This document shows positions 1 to 8,226 of a DNA stretch of 64,000 nt, piece after piece. Under the pieces are notes generated by a model, which was not told the DNA's origin, ran no database searches, and worked only from the letters and a program-made list of their open reading frames with translations. The translations under genes and the position numbers were made by a program. Origin of the DNA: Cupriavidus sp. 2SB (lineage in GTDB: Bacteria > Pseudomonadota > Gammaproteobacteria > Burkholderiales > Burkholderiaceae); contig NZ_SCMX01000026.1 of assembly GCF_005503625.1 (NCBI RefSeq), forward strand, positions 21,185-85,184. The letters are read 5' to 3'. Position 1 is the stretch's first letter. Each line of letters opens with the position of its first letter.

Positions 1-16
1 CAAGGGAAACGGGTCT

Positions 17-928
17 GTGAACGAGACAATCCAGTGGAACGATTGGGAGGCTTTCTGTTGTGTGGTGGAGCAGGGCACGTTCACGGCGGCTGCCGCGACG
101 CTGGACTGCCCCAAATCACGCGTATCGGCGGCGGTGATCCGCCTGGAAACAGCGATCGGCGCCAAGCTGCTGGAGCGCACCACGCGCCGCATGCGGCTCA
201 CAGATGCGGGCGGCGCGGTCTATCGCGACGTGGCGCCGCTATTTGCCCGCCTGCGTGAAATCCGCCAGGAGACGCTGGCACGCGAGGAACGCGTGCAGGG
301 CATGCTCCGCATCGCCACGCCTTACGAATTCGGCGCCCAGCAATTGGGCGGCGTCATCTGCCGCACGCTGGCGGCCCACCCGGCGCTCGATATCACCGTG
401 GAAATCGCACAGGGGCTGGTCGATCCGATCCGCGAGGGCTTTGACATCGCCTTTGTCACGGTGGATGCAGACCTGCCCGACTCCGGCACCATCGCGCGCC
501 GGATCTGGCACGTGGAGCGCGGCCTGGTGGCGGCGCCGTCGCTGGCGGCCAGCCTGCCCGCCCAGATGGTGCCGGAAGACCTCTCGAACATGCCCACACT
601 GGCCACGCCGGGCGCCTCGGTCTGGGAATTCTCAAGAAACGGATCGCGCGTGCAGGTGCCGATCCGTCCACGTATGCAGACCTATAACGCCGAATTGCGC
701 ATGCAGGCGGCGCTGGCCGGGCTGGGCATCGCGCGGGTGCCGATGACGGCTGCGGGAACGGAGATTGCGCAGGGCAGGCTGGTGCGGGTGATGCCGGATT
801 ACCCGTTGCCGCCGCTGAGGGTGTTTGCGCTACTGCCCGACCGACGGCTCCAGCCGCGCAAGGTGCGCGCGTTCATGGAAGCCATCGAATCGATGATGGG
901 GGAAGATCTCGACGACCTCGGGCAGTAA
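17..928 (+). CDS. LysR-family transcriptional regulator
   Basis: A 303-residue protein of normal LysR length. Residues about 6-65 form the N-terminal winged helix-turn-helix, ending in the family-typical stretch LLERTTRRMRLTDAG. The remainder matches the two-lobed effector-binding domain, so it should be a cytoplasmic dimer or tetramer responding to a small molecule. The start is a GTG with AAGGGA about ten bases upstream, at the very edge of the window. LysR regulators usually control a divergent neighbour, but that side lies outside the window, so the target is unknown. The downstream gene is on the opposite strand and unrelated. Family assignment is firm; the ligand cannot be inferred. Confidence 0.9.
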   Translation: MNETIQWNDWEAFCCVVEQGTFTAAAATLDCPKSRVSAAVIRLETAIGAKLLERTTRRMRLTDAGGAVYRDVAPLFARLREIRQETLAREERVQGMLRIATPYEFGAQQLGGVICRTLAAHPALDITVEIAQGLVDPIREGFDIAFVTVDADLPDSGTIARRIWHVERGLVAAPSLAASLPAQMVPEDLSNMPTLATPGASVWEFSRNGSRVQVPIRPRMQTYNAELRMQAALAGLGIARVPMTAAGTEIAQGRLVRVMPDYPLPPLRVFALLPDRRLQPRKVRAFMEAIESMMGEDLDDLGQ

Positions 929-1041
929 CTTGCGTGTGTGGACCGGGTCTACCGGTCAGGCGTGGCAGGGGCACCACGCCGAACCTGCTGGTGCGCCCGA
1001 TGGCAGTCGGGGCATGCAGGTGAGCGCTGGATCAGGAGAGA

Positions 1042-1314
1042 TCAGGCGCCTTCGCTGAAAACGTCGCGCTTCTCGGTCACGCCACGGGCGCCTTCCGAGT
1101 ACACATCGCGCTTTTCGGTGACGCTGCGGGCGCCTTCGGTGTACACGTCACGCTTTTCGGTCACGCTGCGGGCGCCGTCGAGGTACGGGTCGATCTTGCG
1201 GCCGATGCTGCCGTCGAGGCGGGCCAGATCGGATACGGATTGCGAAGCTTGGGCGGCAGTGGCAGCGGCCGACAGGCCGATGGCGCAGATCAGGGAGAGA
1301 GCGAGGGTCTTCAT
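1042..1314 (-). CDS. Small secreted protein with three 14-residue tandem repeats
   Basis: A 90-residue protein starting at the ATG at 1314; the longer upstream reading has no signal peptide. Residues 1-24 are a Sec signal peptide. Residues 46-87 consist of three tandem 14-residue units of the pattern EGARSVTEKRDVYT, ending in a partial EGA. The DNA repeat is 42 bp per unit at 1045-1179 with synonymous differences between copies, so it is not a very recent duplication. Small periplasmic proteins with repeated DGAR/EKRDVY motifs occur in Cupriavidus and Ralstonia, some reported as metal-stress responsive (CopQ-like). Membership of that group is my inference from the motif. No enzymatic domain is visible. 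Confidence 0.8.
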   Translation of the reverse strand: MKTLALSLICAIGLSAAATAAQASQSVSDLARLDGSIGRKIDPYLDGARSVTEKRDVYTEGARSVTEKRDVYSEGARGVTEKRDVFSEGA

Positions 1315-1512
1315 GGTTGTGCTGTTCCTACTTATTGGCATGAACGCGGTGGTTCCGCGCTGGCTGTAATGTAGGCTTCGACACCCCCCCGAAAAAGGGT
1401 GATTCCTCGACACTCTGTCCAACTGACCGAACAATACGGGTTAACCCTTGGGGTTCATTCCGTGATACGGTGGCGCCCCGCCACCGGGCGCGCCACGCAG
1501 GTTAGTACATGC

Positions 1513-2064
1513 TCACACCACGCCGCGACTGAGCCCGGCGATGACCATCAACAGGATCTGCGCCACCACGAACAGCACCAGCGGCGAGAGATCGAAACCG
1601 CCCAGGCGCGGCATCACGCGCTGGATCGGGCGCAGCAGCGGCGCGGTCAGATGCCAGATGGGTCCGGCCAGCGGGGATTGCGGATTCACCCACGAGAGCA
1701 CCGCCATCAGCAGCGTGACCCACATGACCATGCTGATGGCCCACTTGAGCATGGTCAGCAGGGCCAGCGCGAGGATGGCGGGCAGGAAGGACACCGGATC
1801 GGCACCCAGAATCAGCGTGCGGCAGACCAGGAACGCGACCGCGGTGAGGTAGACCGACACCACGGTAGCCCAGTCGATACCGCCGATGCCAGGCAGGATG
1901 CGGCGCAGCGGACGCACGATCCAGTCGGTGACCTGGAATACCCCCTGCGATACGGGGTTGCGCGAGGGCAGCCGGGTGAGTTGCATCCACAGGCGCAGCA
2001 GCAGTGCCATGCCGAAGAGGGTAAAGACGGTATCTAGCAGGAACAGGACGATTTCCGTGAACAT
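1513..2064 (-). CDS. YggT family membrane protein
   Basis: A 183-residue integral membrane protein with two tandem YGGT modules. Each has a hydrophobic segment followed by the signature of a conserved Asn-Pro and Leu-Arg-Pro-(Ile/Leu) (NPVSQGVF then IVRPLRRILP; NPQSPLAG then LLRPIQRVMP). Four hydrophobic stretches are visible, around residues 5-28, 63-85, 95-120 and 160-180. The family is linked to osmotic shock tolerance and to cell division or photosystem assembly in other organisms; its biochemical role is not settled. Start at 2064 is preceded by AAAGGGAAA about a dozen bases upstream. It is transcribed alone, divergently from the MarR gene. Confidence 0.9.
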   Translation of the reverse strand: MFTEIVLFLLDTVFTLFGMALLLRLWMQLTRLPSRNPVSQGVFQVTDWIVRPLRRILPGIGGIDWATVVSVYLTAVAFLVCRTLILGADPVSFLPAILALALLTMLKWAISMVMWVTLLMAVLSWVNPQSPLAGPIWHLTAPLLRPIQRVMPRLGGFDLSPLVLFVVAQILLMVIAGLSRGVV

Positions 2065-2215
2065 CGGGCGGATTTCCCTTTCAGGCGTGTTGAGGTGTGA
2101 CTTGGCGACAGGGTGTCGGCGACCGCACAGATTCTGCCATACCGGCCTGACGGGCTTGCGGCAAAAATACCACCCGTATGCGCGTCAACGCACCGGGCGT
2201 AAATTCCGCTGCTCC

Positions 2216-2221
2216 TATAAT
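2216..2221 (+). promoter_or_regulatory. Sigma-70 -10 hexamer (TATAAT) before the marR-type gene
   Basis: A perfect TATAAT lies 41 bases before the ATG at 2262. No good -35 hexamer is visible at the usual spacing. Its position makes translation from the upstream in-frame ATG codons at 2178 and 2220 unlikely and supports the 2262 start. Confidence 0.45.
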
Positions 2222-2261
2222 GGCGCCCGAACCAGTGATCTCCGCGTCCCGTTTAGTGCTT

Positions 2262-2750
2262 ATGTCCCGAAAGCCCGCCGCAAAATCAGCCAGCAAGTCT
2301 GCCTCCAGGCCAGCCACACCCGAGGTCGCCCTCGGCAAGGAGGATTTCGAAGCCCTGTCCGATTTTCGCTACCAGCTTCGACGCTTCCTGCGGTTTTCCG
2401 AAGACGCCGCCCAGGCCGAAGGCGTGACCGTGCAGCAGTACCTGTTGATGCTGCACATCCGGGGCAGCCGGGAGAAGAACTGGGCGTCGATCGGCGAGCT
2501 GGCCGAGCGCCTGCAGGCCAAGCAGCATGGCGTGGTGGCACTGGTGAATCGCTGCGAGGCAGCCGGGCTGGTGACACGCCGGGTGAATCCCGACGACCGG
2601 CGCGTGGTGCAGATCCACCTGCTGACCAAGGGCGAGCGCTGCCTGAATCGCCTGGCCACGCTGCATCGTGCGGAACTCGAATCGCTGCGCGGCGCCTTCC
2701 GTGTGGCGCGCATCACCGCGTTCAACGACGACGAATCCGAACGCGGCTGA
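2262..2750 (+). CDS. MarR-family transcriptional regulator
   Basis: A 162-residue winged-helix protein. After a basic N-terminal tail rich in Lys, Ser and Ala, residues about 30-130 contain the MarR dimerisation helix (FRYQLRRFLRFSEDAA), the recognition region (SIGELAERLQAKQHGVVALVNRCEAAGLV) and the wing (RRVNPDDRRVVQIHLLTKGE) with the conserved DxR motif. Two longer in-frame starts exist at 2178 and 2220, but a TATAAT hexamer overlaps the second, so I chose 2262. It would bind a palindromic operator as a dimer and release it on binding a phenolic or other small ligand. The target gene is not evident; neighbours are yggT and a lipoprotein gene. Confidence 0.85.
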   Translation: MSRKPAAKSASKSASRPATPEVALGKEDFEALSDFRYQLRRFLRFSEDAAQAEGVTVQQYLLMLHIRGSREKNWASIGELAERLQAKQHGVVALVNRCEAAGLVTRRVNPDDRRVVQIHLLTKGERCLNRLATLHRAELESLRGAFRVARITAFNDDESERG

Positions 2751-2905
2751 CGCTTGACTGCGGAATCCGGCGTAGCGTTACAGCCGGTTACCCAACACAA
2801 TCTCCGGTGACACCTGCCTGTGGAGAGCGGCTCTAGACTGCCGCCCAATATCCACATGCCCTCATTCTGCGGGCGATTCTGCGCGCAGGCGCCGGAGCTT
2901 CGATC

Positions 2906-3673
2906 ATGTCCATCCCGTCCCATCCGGCTCAACCGACTCGCCCGTCGGCGCGCCGGGGTCTTCGTCCAGCCTTTCGCACCGCCGCACTCGCTGCGCTGGC
3001 TGCCAGCGTGCTGGGCGGCTGTGCCGTGCCTTACGGTGCGGGGTACGGCGATGGCTACCAGACGGGCTATCAGACCGGTGCGATCACGGGTGCAGCGACG
3101 GGCTATGGCGGATATGGTGGCTATGGCAATGCTGGCTACGACCAGGGAACGTCAGGCACGCAAATCAGCGGCACCGCCCAGCCAGGCTATCCGCAATCCT
3201 CCTATCCCCAATCGTCGTATCCGCAGCAACCGGCTTATCCGCAGCAGCCCGGTTACGACCAATATGGCTATCCGCAACAGCCACAACCGCAGCAACCGGG
3301 ACAGGGCAGCTACTACGGTCAGTCCGATCCCTATGCGGTGCGCTATGGCTGGGTGGAGTCGATCGAACAACTGGGCGGGCAACCGGCTGACACCAGCGGT
3401 GCCGGCGCGGTCATTGGCGGGGTGGTGGGCGGCCTGCTCGGCCATCAGGTCGGTGGCGGACGCGGCAACACCGTGGCGACCATCGGCGGCGCGGTAGCCG
3501 GTGCGCTGGCGGGCAACGAAGTGGAGAAGCGCTCCAGCACCAGCCCTGCCGCGTTCCGCGTCCGTGTGCGCACGCAGGACAACGGCTACCTGACGCTGAC
3601 GCAGGGCAGCCCGTACAACATGCGTATCGGCGATCGGGTCAAGGTGCAGAACGGAGTGGCGGTGCCGTATTGA
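2906..3673 (+). CDS. Glycine-zipper 2TM-domain outer-membrane lipoprotein
   Basis: A 255-residue lipoprotein. A basic N-terminus leads into a hydrophobic stretch ending in the lipobox LGGC (Cys39). Residues about 42-150 are low-complexity Tyr, Gly, Pro and Gln repeats (units like YPQQP and SSYPQ). Residues about 165-200 hold the glycine-zipper block with GGVVGGLLGHQVGGG and GGAVAGALAGNEVE, typical of the SlyB/PcP lipoprotein family. The C-terminal 50 residues form a beta-rich cap ending in GDRVKV. GGAG upstream of ATG 2906 serves as ribosome-binding site. It probably contributes to envelope integrity; the Gln/Tyr/Pro-rich insert is longer than in SlyB. A bidirectional terminator follows. Confidence 0.85.
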   Translation: MSIPSHPAQPTRPSARRGLRPAFRTAALAALAASVLGGCAVPYGAGYGDGYQTGYQTGAITGAATGYGGYGGYGNAGYDQGTSGTQISGTAQPGYPQSSYPQSSYPQQPAYPQQPGYDQYGYPQQPQPQQPGQGSYYGQSDPYAVRYGWVESIEQLGGQPADTSGAGAVIGGVVGGLLGHQVGGGRGNTVATIGGAVAGALAGNEVEKRSSTSPAAFRVRVRTQDNGYLTLTQGSPYNMRIGDRVKVQNGVAVPY

Positions 3674-3696
3674 TGACGGTGCCGTCTGCAACAAAA

Positions 3697-3727
3697 AAGC
3701 CCGGCTCACAAGCCGGGCTTTTGTTTT
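3697..3727. terminator. Bidirectional rho-independent terminator
   Basis: Perfect 10-bp stem AAGCCCGGCT / AGCCGGGCTT with a CACA loop at 3697-3720. It is flanked by an A-run on the left and TTGTTTT on the right, and sits between convergent genes, so it can end transcription from both sides. Confidence 0.9.
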
Positions 3728-3743
3728 CCGCTCGTCGAGCGTT

Positions 3744-4469
3744 TCAGGCCAACGCATTCGCCAGGAACACCAGCGCCCGCCCGTGCGCCAGCGCCGCCGC
3801 GCGCTGGTTGTACGAACCACGCGCCCAGCAGTTGAAGCCGTGATCGGCCTGGTCGTAGACGAAGACTTCGGTGCCGCGCTTGCCGGCCACTGCCTGGCGG
3901 ACCTTTTCCACGTCCTCTTGCGGAATGTGAGCGTCGATGGCGCCGTAGTGGAACTGCACGGGCACGTTGAGCGCCGTGGCTTCGTGCAGATGATTGTGAA
4001 TGCCGCCGCCGTAGTAAGGCACCGCTGCATCCACCAGCCCGCGTGCGGCGGCGAGGAATGACGTGAGTCCGCCGAAGCAGAAACCTACGGCCGCCACCTT
4101 GCCGCCCTGGCCGATCTCGTTGCGCAGGGCGCTGACCGTGGCGGCGATATCGCCAAGGGTGTCTTCAAGGTTGACGGCCTTGTACAACGTCATGGCCTTT
4201 TCCCAGTCTGGTCCGGTGTAGCCCAGTTCCACGTGCGGTTGGGAGCGCCAGAACACGTCGGGGGCGAGCACCACGTAGCCGTCGGCGGCGTACTGGTCTG
4301 CCACGGAGCGGATATGTTCGTTCACGCCGAAGATTTCCTGCACGAGCACGATGCCGGGGCCGCCGGGTTGCTTGCCGGCCGGGGGCAGGCTCAGGTACGC
4401 GTCGAAGCTGCCAGCGGCGGTGTCGATCTTGATCCAGCGGCTGTTGGGATTGTTGGGCGTGGTGGTCAT
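3744..4469 (-). CDS. Dienelactone hydrolase family protein
   Basis: A 241-residue alpha/beta hydrolase. The dienelactone hydrolase triad is visible: Cys131 in GFCFGG, Asp179 in GAIDAHI and His210 in QADHGFNC, with the supporting Glu at 45 in VQEIFG. All fall about eight residues after the classic enzyme's C123/D171/H202 numbering, so the fold is intact. Members cleave carboxymethylenebutenolides or related esters in the cytoplasm. With no catechol-ring-cleavage gene beside it, the true substrate is open. I chose ATG 4469 (MTTTPNN) because the longer reading adds sequence without homology and GGAG lies eleven bases upstream. It is transcribed alone and shares the terminator at 3697-3727. Confidence 0.9.
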   Translation of the reverse strand: MTTTPNNPNSRWIKIDTAAGSFDAYLSLPPAGKQPGGPGIVLVQEIFGVNEHIRSVADQYAADGYVVLAPDVFWRSQPHVELGYTGPDWEKAMTLYKAVNLEDTLGDIAATVSALRNEIGQGGKVAAVGFCFGGLTSFLAAARGLVDAAVPYYGGGIHNHLHEATALNVPVQFHYGAIDAHIPQEDVEKVRQAVAGKRGTEVFVYDQADHGFNCWARGSYNQRAAALAHGRALVFLANALA

Positions 4470-4556
4470 GGTTCCGCAGACTCCGGGAGGGGAATGGAAG
4501 CGCAAGTGTGCCACTGCGGCGGCGATCGTGCAGGGTCAGCGCGAAAGCCGTCGCAC

Positions 4557-4594
4557 AAAAAAATATGCCGGCTCCGCGGGGCGGTAGCCGGCAT
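4557..4594 (-). terminator. Rho-independent terminator of the 4665-5078 gene
   Basis: On the minus strand a 9-bp stem (ATGCCGGCT / AGCCGGCAT, plus-strand 4565-4573 and 4586-4594) is followed by a run of seven U residues (plus-strand A-run 4557-4563). It sits about 70 bases after the stop codon at 4665. Confidence 0.75.
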
Positions 4595-4614
4595 GGCGGC
4601 CGCCCGGAGGCGGC

Positions 4615-4644
4615 TCAGTACAGCTTGATCAGTACAGCTTGATC
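4615..4644. repeat. Tandem 14-bp duplication
   Basis: The 14-mer TCAGTACAGCTTGA occurs twice head to tail (4615-4628, 4629-4642), followed by TC. It lies between the stop codon of the 4665-5078 gene and its terminator. It looks like a small slippage duplication. Confidence 0.9.
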
Positions 4645-4664
4645 GCTACGTTCCGTGCCGAGGC

Positions 4665-5078
4665 TTACCAGCGCATCTGCACGTTCTTGTCTCCGGTGGC
4701 AACCGTCGTACGCTTCGACGTGCCCTCGTAGGTGGCTACTACCTGATACGACGCATGCGGGCCCCGGATCAGGCAGCGCGGGCCGGTCGAGGTGAACTCC
4801 GCCACCTGCTTGCCGTTGCGCATCAGCTTCACGTTGACGTCCGAGAGAAACTCGCCGCGTCCGCCCTGCGTGAACAGCAGGCCCATGTCGTAGTGACGCG
4901 CCTCGGCGCGCATCTCGGCCTGTTCGTCTGCAGCCACGCCGCCACAGACGTAGGTGAACGGTCCGGCCGTCGATGTTGTCATGTCCGCCTGCGCGGGCAT
5001 CGACAGACCTAGTGCCACCGCAGCCGCGCCAGCGGCGCACCACAGGCGCCTACGGATTGCTGGATTTTCGGTTTGCAT
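4665..5078 (-). CDS. Secreted protein of unknown function
   Basis: A 137-residue protein starting at ATG 5078, which has an excellent ribosome-binding site (AGGAGG, eight bases upstream); the longer in-frame reading lacks one. A Sec signal peptide spans about residues 1-30, with cleavage near MPAQA-DM. The mature part has a Cys in TYVCGG and another in PRCLI that could pair. It includes a beta-sandwich-like segment (FLSDVNVKLMRNGKQVAEF, YQVVATYEG) resembling carboxypeptidase-regulatory-like folds, which suggests a periplasmic or outer-membrane location. I recognise no catalytic motif. A U-rich terminator at 4557-4594 closes the unit. Confidence 0.8.
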   Translation of the reverse strand: MQTENPAIRRRLWCAAGAAAVALGLSMPAQADMTTSTAGPFTYVCGGVAADEQAEMRAEARHYDMGLLFTQGGRGEFLSDVNVKLMRNGKQVAEFTSTGPRCLIRGPHASYQVVATYEGTSKRTTVATGDKNVQMRW

Positions 5079-5365
5079 CGCTTCCTCCTGCCTCGGGTTG
5101 GCGGGATGGCGCGACACAGGCCATGCGGCAGGTGCATGGCCGGGCAACAACCAACAACTTGTCGCGCGGCATCCGCAGATACGTTACCCGTAGTAGATAC
5201 CGCGGTGCAGCAGGTCGTCTGTCAGCGTTTGACTGATCTTCCTGCGGGAAGACGTCGGGGCATGCGCGAATTAGCGGGGTGTTCGGACCGCAATCGTCCG
5301 GCCACGCCGCGTATGAGAGGCGCTGCTCACTTGGCGCCCCTATGGTGTTCCCGGATTGGCCCGCT

Positions 5366-5974
5366 TCAATACGCCGAGGACTTGCCGTAACGCGTGCGCC
5401 AGTTGTCCGAGTACGCCTTCACCACCGCGCTGTCGCCGCGAATCAGCATGCCGTTCTCGGCATTGCGCTCCTCGGCGGATTTCGTGAAGTTGAACGATCC
5501 GGTGAACACGGCCTGCTCGTCGAACACCATCACCTTGTTATGGGCGATGGCCGGCTTGGTATCGATAACGACGGCGATGCCCGCGTTCTTGAGGAAGGTG
5601 GCGCTTGTGTAACGTTCGGACGACTGGCTCTTGTCAACAATGACACGAACGTCCACGCCACGCTGGTGGGCTTCCACCACGGCCTTGGCAATCTCCTTGT
5701 TGGTGAAGGAGTACGCCTGAATCAGCAACTGGCGGCGCGTGCGATGAATGGCATCGACGATCATGTCCTGGCAACTCGGGCCGTCAGGCACGAAGCACAG
5801 TGTGTACGTGCTGCCTGCAGCGAACTGGCTGGTCTGCGGGCGCGGCTCGGTCAACGTGCGGGTCAGGTGCTCCAGCGTGGAGACGGTGCGGGCCTGGGCG
5901 GTGCCCGCTGCGGATGCGATGGCGAGCAGGCCGGCCATAGCAAGCCGCCTGTATCGAGGCAAGGAAAGAAACAT
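5366..5974 (-). CDS. Phospholipase D-fold (Nuc-like) exported endonuclease
   Basis: A 202-residue protein with a signal peptide (about 1-28, cleavage after TAQA) and a single HKD motif: His145, Lys147 and Asp152 in HNKVMVFDE, followed by GSFNFT at 159-164. One HKD per chain and this length match the Nuc/bacterial endonuclease branch of the PLD superfamily, in which two chains dimerise to form one active site. It is therefore probably a periplasmic non-specific nuclease or phosphodiesterase. Start ATG 5974 lacks a strong ribosome-binding site; ATG 5938 is an alternative but would shorten the signal peptide. It is transcribed alone. Confidence 0.85.
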   Translation of the reverse strand: MFLSLPRYRRLAMAGLLAIASAAGTAQARTVSTLEHLTRTLTEPRPQTSQFAAGSTYTLCFVPDGPSCQDMIVDAIHRTRRQLLIQAYSFTNKEIAKAVVEAHQRGVDVRVIVDKSQSSERYTSATFLKNAGIAVVIDTKPAIAHNKVMVFDEQAVFTGSFNFTKSAEERNAENGMLIRGDSAVVKAYSDNWRTRYGKSSAY

Positions 5975-6184
5975 CGGGTAACAGGATGAGGGAGGGGAGG
6001 GACAGGCAATCGAGGGCACGCAGCGTAACAGGCACCAACCCCGGTCCGCAACAGAAAGTCGGGAACTGCATGCATGCCTTGGGACTCGATCCAGCAGGTG
6101 CCTATGATGAAGGCATGCCGTGCGACGCTTTCCTGTGGAGCGTCGTGTCCGAACCTCGTTATCCAATACTGCTGGAGACCCGAT

Positions 6185-6391
6185 ATGACCAACCACACCT
6201 ACAAGCTGGTCGAGATCGTCGGCACGTCGCCCGATGGCAACGATGCCGCGATTCGCAATGCGCTGGCCAAGGCCGGCGAGACCATCAAGCACATCGACTG
6301 GTTCGAGGTGCTGGAAATGCGCGGCCATGTTACCGATGGCAAGATCGCGCATTTCCAGGTCACGCTCAAGATAGGCTTCCGCGTGAACTGA
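6185..6391 (+). CDS. Dodecin family flavin-binding protein
   Basis: A 68-residue protein matching dodecins over its entire length. The order is strand (YKLVEIVGTS), helix (NDAAIRNALAKAGETI), the Trp-containing strand (HIDWFEVLEMRGHV) with the Trp that stacks on flavin, and the C-terminal strand (AHFQVTLKIGFRV). Dodecins assemble into hollow dodecamers that store riboflavin, FMN or CoA and protect against free flavin. ATG 6185 has GGAG about ten bases upstream; the longer in-frame reading is not conserved dodecin sequence. It stands alone between the PLD gene and the tpsB-type gene. Confidence 0.9.
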   Translation: MTNHTYKLVEIVGTSPDGNDAAIRNALAKAGETIKHIDWFEVLEMRGHVTDGKIAHFQVTLKIGFRVN

Positions 6392-6407
6392 CCCGCCGCA
6401 TCGGCGT

Positions 6408-8084
6408 TCAATCGAACTGGTACGACCAGAGCAGGTTGATACGCGGCGAACGGTGGCTGGCGTTCGTGGGCTTGTCGCCCACGGGCTGCGCCACCGAGAC
6501 ATCCATCGTGTAGTAGCGGCGGTCCGAGAAGCGCAGGCCGATGCCAACCGATTGCAGGCTGCGGTGCGACAGCGAAACACTGTTGGAGTACACACGCGCG
6601 ATGTCAGTCACGATGAACGGCTGCAGCGTTTTCAGATACGTGAAGTCCACCGTGAACAGGCGGTTGATCTCGAATGACGCGCCCCAGCCCTTGTCGCCCG
6701 CCACTTCGCCAGCCGGATAGCCGAGCCCGAAGAAGCGGCCGCCGAAGCTGATCTGCTCGCTCGATGCCAGGCGGTTGCCGCTGTACTGGCCGGCTGCGGA
6801 GACCGACATGCCAAAGCCGAAAGGCAGGTCGCTGGCCTGCGACACCGCCAGGCGCGTGCGCCAGAAGCTGAGGTCATTGTTGTTGTTCTCCCGATCCGCG
6901 CCGAGCGCGTCGAAGCCCTTGTAGACGCCGAACGTGGCGTTGCGCGTCACGCCGACACCGCGCTGCAGGTACGACACCTCGGCCGTGGCCACACGCACGC
7001 TGGTAGACAACTCAACCTGACGCCCCGCGCCGGGCTGCACCGCCTGCGTGTAGCGCTCGAACTGGTTATTGGCATAGAAGCCGCCCGCGAGCGTCAGCAC
7101 GTGCCGGTTGTTGAGGATGACCGGATAGCTCAGCGTGCCGCCCAGCCGTTTGGAGTCGTTCACGTAGCGCGATTCGAACCCGATCGGCGCCAGCGAGCTG
7201 TTCTGCGGGACACCGCGATAGTGCGAAGCCGTGACCTTGGCGAGCATGCCCTCGGTGCCCAGCGGCTGTGCGTAGGTGGCGGCGTAGTACTCCTCGTTGT
7301 CGCGGCCCTTGGGGAACAGCGTGGAGACCGAGAGTTGCTCGCCCAGCGGCGTGAGGCTGTTCGTCGTGGCCGTGGCGATGGCGCGCACGCCGGGCGACAT
7401 CCACTCCACGCCGGTGCCGAACGTGAACGGCTTGCGCTTGACCTCCAGAATCATGTCGCACGCACCGTCGGTGGTGGTGGGCGGCTGCACCGTGGCATTG
7501 ACCTGCATGCCGGGCTGCTGCGCGAGCACGTTGACGTAGTGCTCGAAGCTCTCCTGGCGCAGGGGCCGGTCCTTCTTCAGTTGCTCTGCGATCTTGCGCA
7601 GGCGTCCTTCGGCCGGGCCGGGTTTGCCGCGCACCGTGATGTTGGCGACATAGCCTTCCACCACGGTCACCAGCACGTTGCCGTTCTCGAAGCTCTGCGC
7701 TGGCACGAATGCGAACGAGAGGGGATAGCCGGCGTCCTTGTACATCTGCGTGACGGCCTCTGCGGCCTGCAGTAGTTCGGCGACCGTGATCTCGCGATTG
7801 GCGAGCGGTGCGAACTGCGCGGCGATCTTTTCAAAGGGCAGCGTCTTCGAGCCTTCGATCTGGAAGTGTTTGGGTGTGAGTCGCGCGGCCAGCAGATTCT
7901 GCAGCGCCGAATCGGGCCGCTCTACCTGGACGGTGACATTGCTCTGGGCCGGCTTGCTGGGTGCAATGCTCGGCAGGGTCTGTGTTGGATCGCCCTGTAC
8001 GGGGCCCCGTTCCGCGTGAGACAGGCCGCTTTGGATGACGCCGACGCCGATCAACAGCGCAGCAACGCGAGTGCGTGGTCGCAT
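6408..8084 (-). CDS. ShlB/FhaC/HecB-type (TpsB) outer-membrane secretion protein
   Basis: A 558-residue two-partner-secretion transporter, the usual length. Signal peptide about 1-24; Pro/Gln-rich linker; POTRA region about 65-155 (starting FQIEGSKTLPFEKIAAQF, ending VEGYVANITVRG); then a 16-strand beta-barrel of alternating aromatic and polar residues ending LLWSYQFD with a C-terminal aromatic-x-aromatic signature. TpsB proteins fold into Omp85-class pores that export a large TpsA exoprotein. No TpsA gene with a TPS domain is adjacent. Instead the gene follows, on the same strand, a repeat-rich lipoprotein gene (8227-9666) after a 142-bp gap, which suggests an unusual partner. Confidence 0.88.
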   Translation of the reverse strand: MRPRTRVAALLIGVGVIQSGLSHAERGPVQGDPTQTLPSIAPSKPAQSNVTVQVERPDSALQNLLAARLTPKHFQIEGSKTLPFEKIAAQFAPLANREITVAELLQAAEAVTQMYKDAGYPLSFAFVPAQSFENGNVLVTVVEGYVANITVRGKPGPAEGRLRKIAEQLKKDRPLRQESFEHYVNVLAQQPGMQVNATVQPPTTTDGACDMILEVKRKPFTFGTGVEWMSPGVRAIATATTNSLTPLGEQLSVSTLFPKGRDNEEYYAATYAQPLGTEGMLAKVTASHYRGVPQNSSLAPIGFESRYVNDSKRLGGTLSYPVILNNRHVLTLAGGFYANNQFERYTQAVQPGAGRQVELSTSVRVATAEVSYLQRGVGVTRNATFGVYKGFDALGADRENNNNDLSFWRTRLAVSQASDLPFGFGMSVSAAGQYSGNRLASSEQISFGGRFFGLGYPAGEVAGDKGWGASFEINRLFTVDFTYLKTLQPFIVTDIARVYSNSVSLSHRSLQSVGIGLRFSDRRYYTMDVSVAQPVGDKPTNASHRSPRINLLWSYQFD

Positions 8085-8196
8085 GGTCTTACCCCTCGGA
8101 TGAAAACTGCTTTGCGGCTATGGCATTGCGTGCCACGGGCAGTGGGGATGCCGCTTCCCCACCGCCCACCTCGTGGCCGTCACGCCTGATATGGAT

Positions 8197-8214
8197 GGGC
8201 GCTCTCCGGCGCCC
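8197..8214 (-). other. Intercistronic hairpin between lipoprotein and tpsB-type genes
   Basis: A 6-bp GC stem (GGGCGC / GCGCCC) with a six-base loop lies 13 bases behind the lipoprotein stop codon. No U-run follows on the minus strand. It may stabilise the 3' end of the lipoprotein message or attenuate read-through into tpsB. Confidence 0.35.
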
Positions 8215-8226
8215 GGTGCCGAGTGC

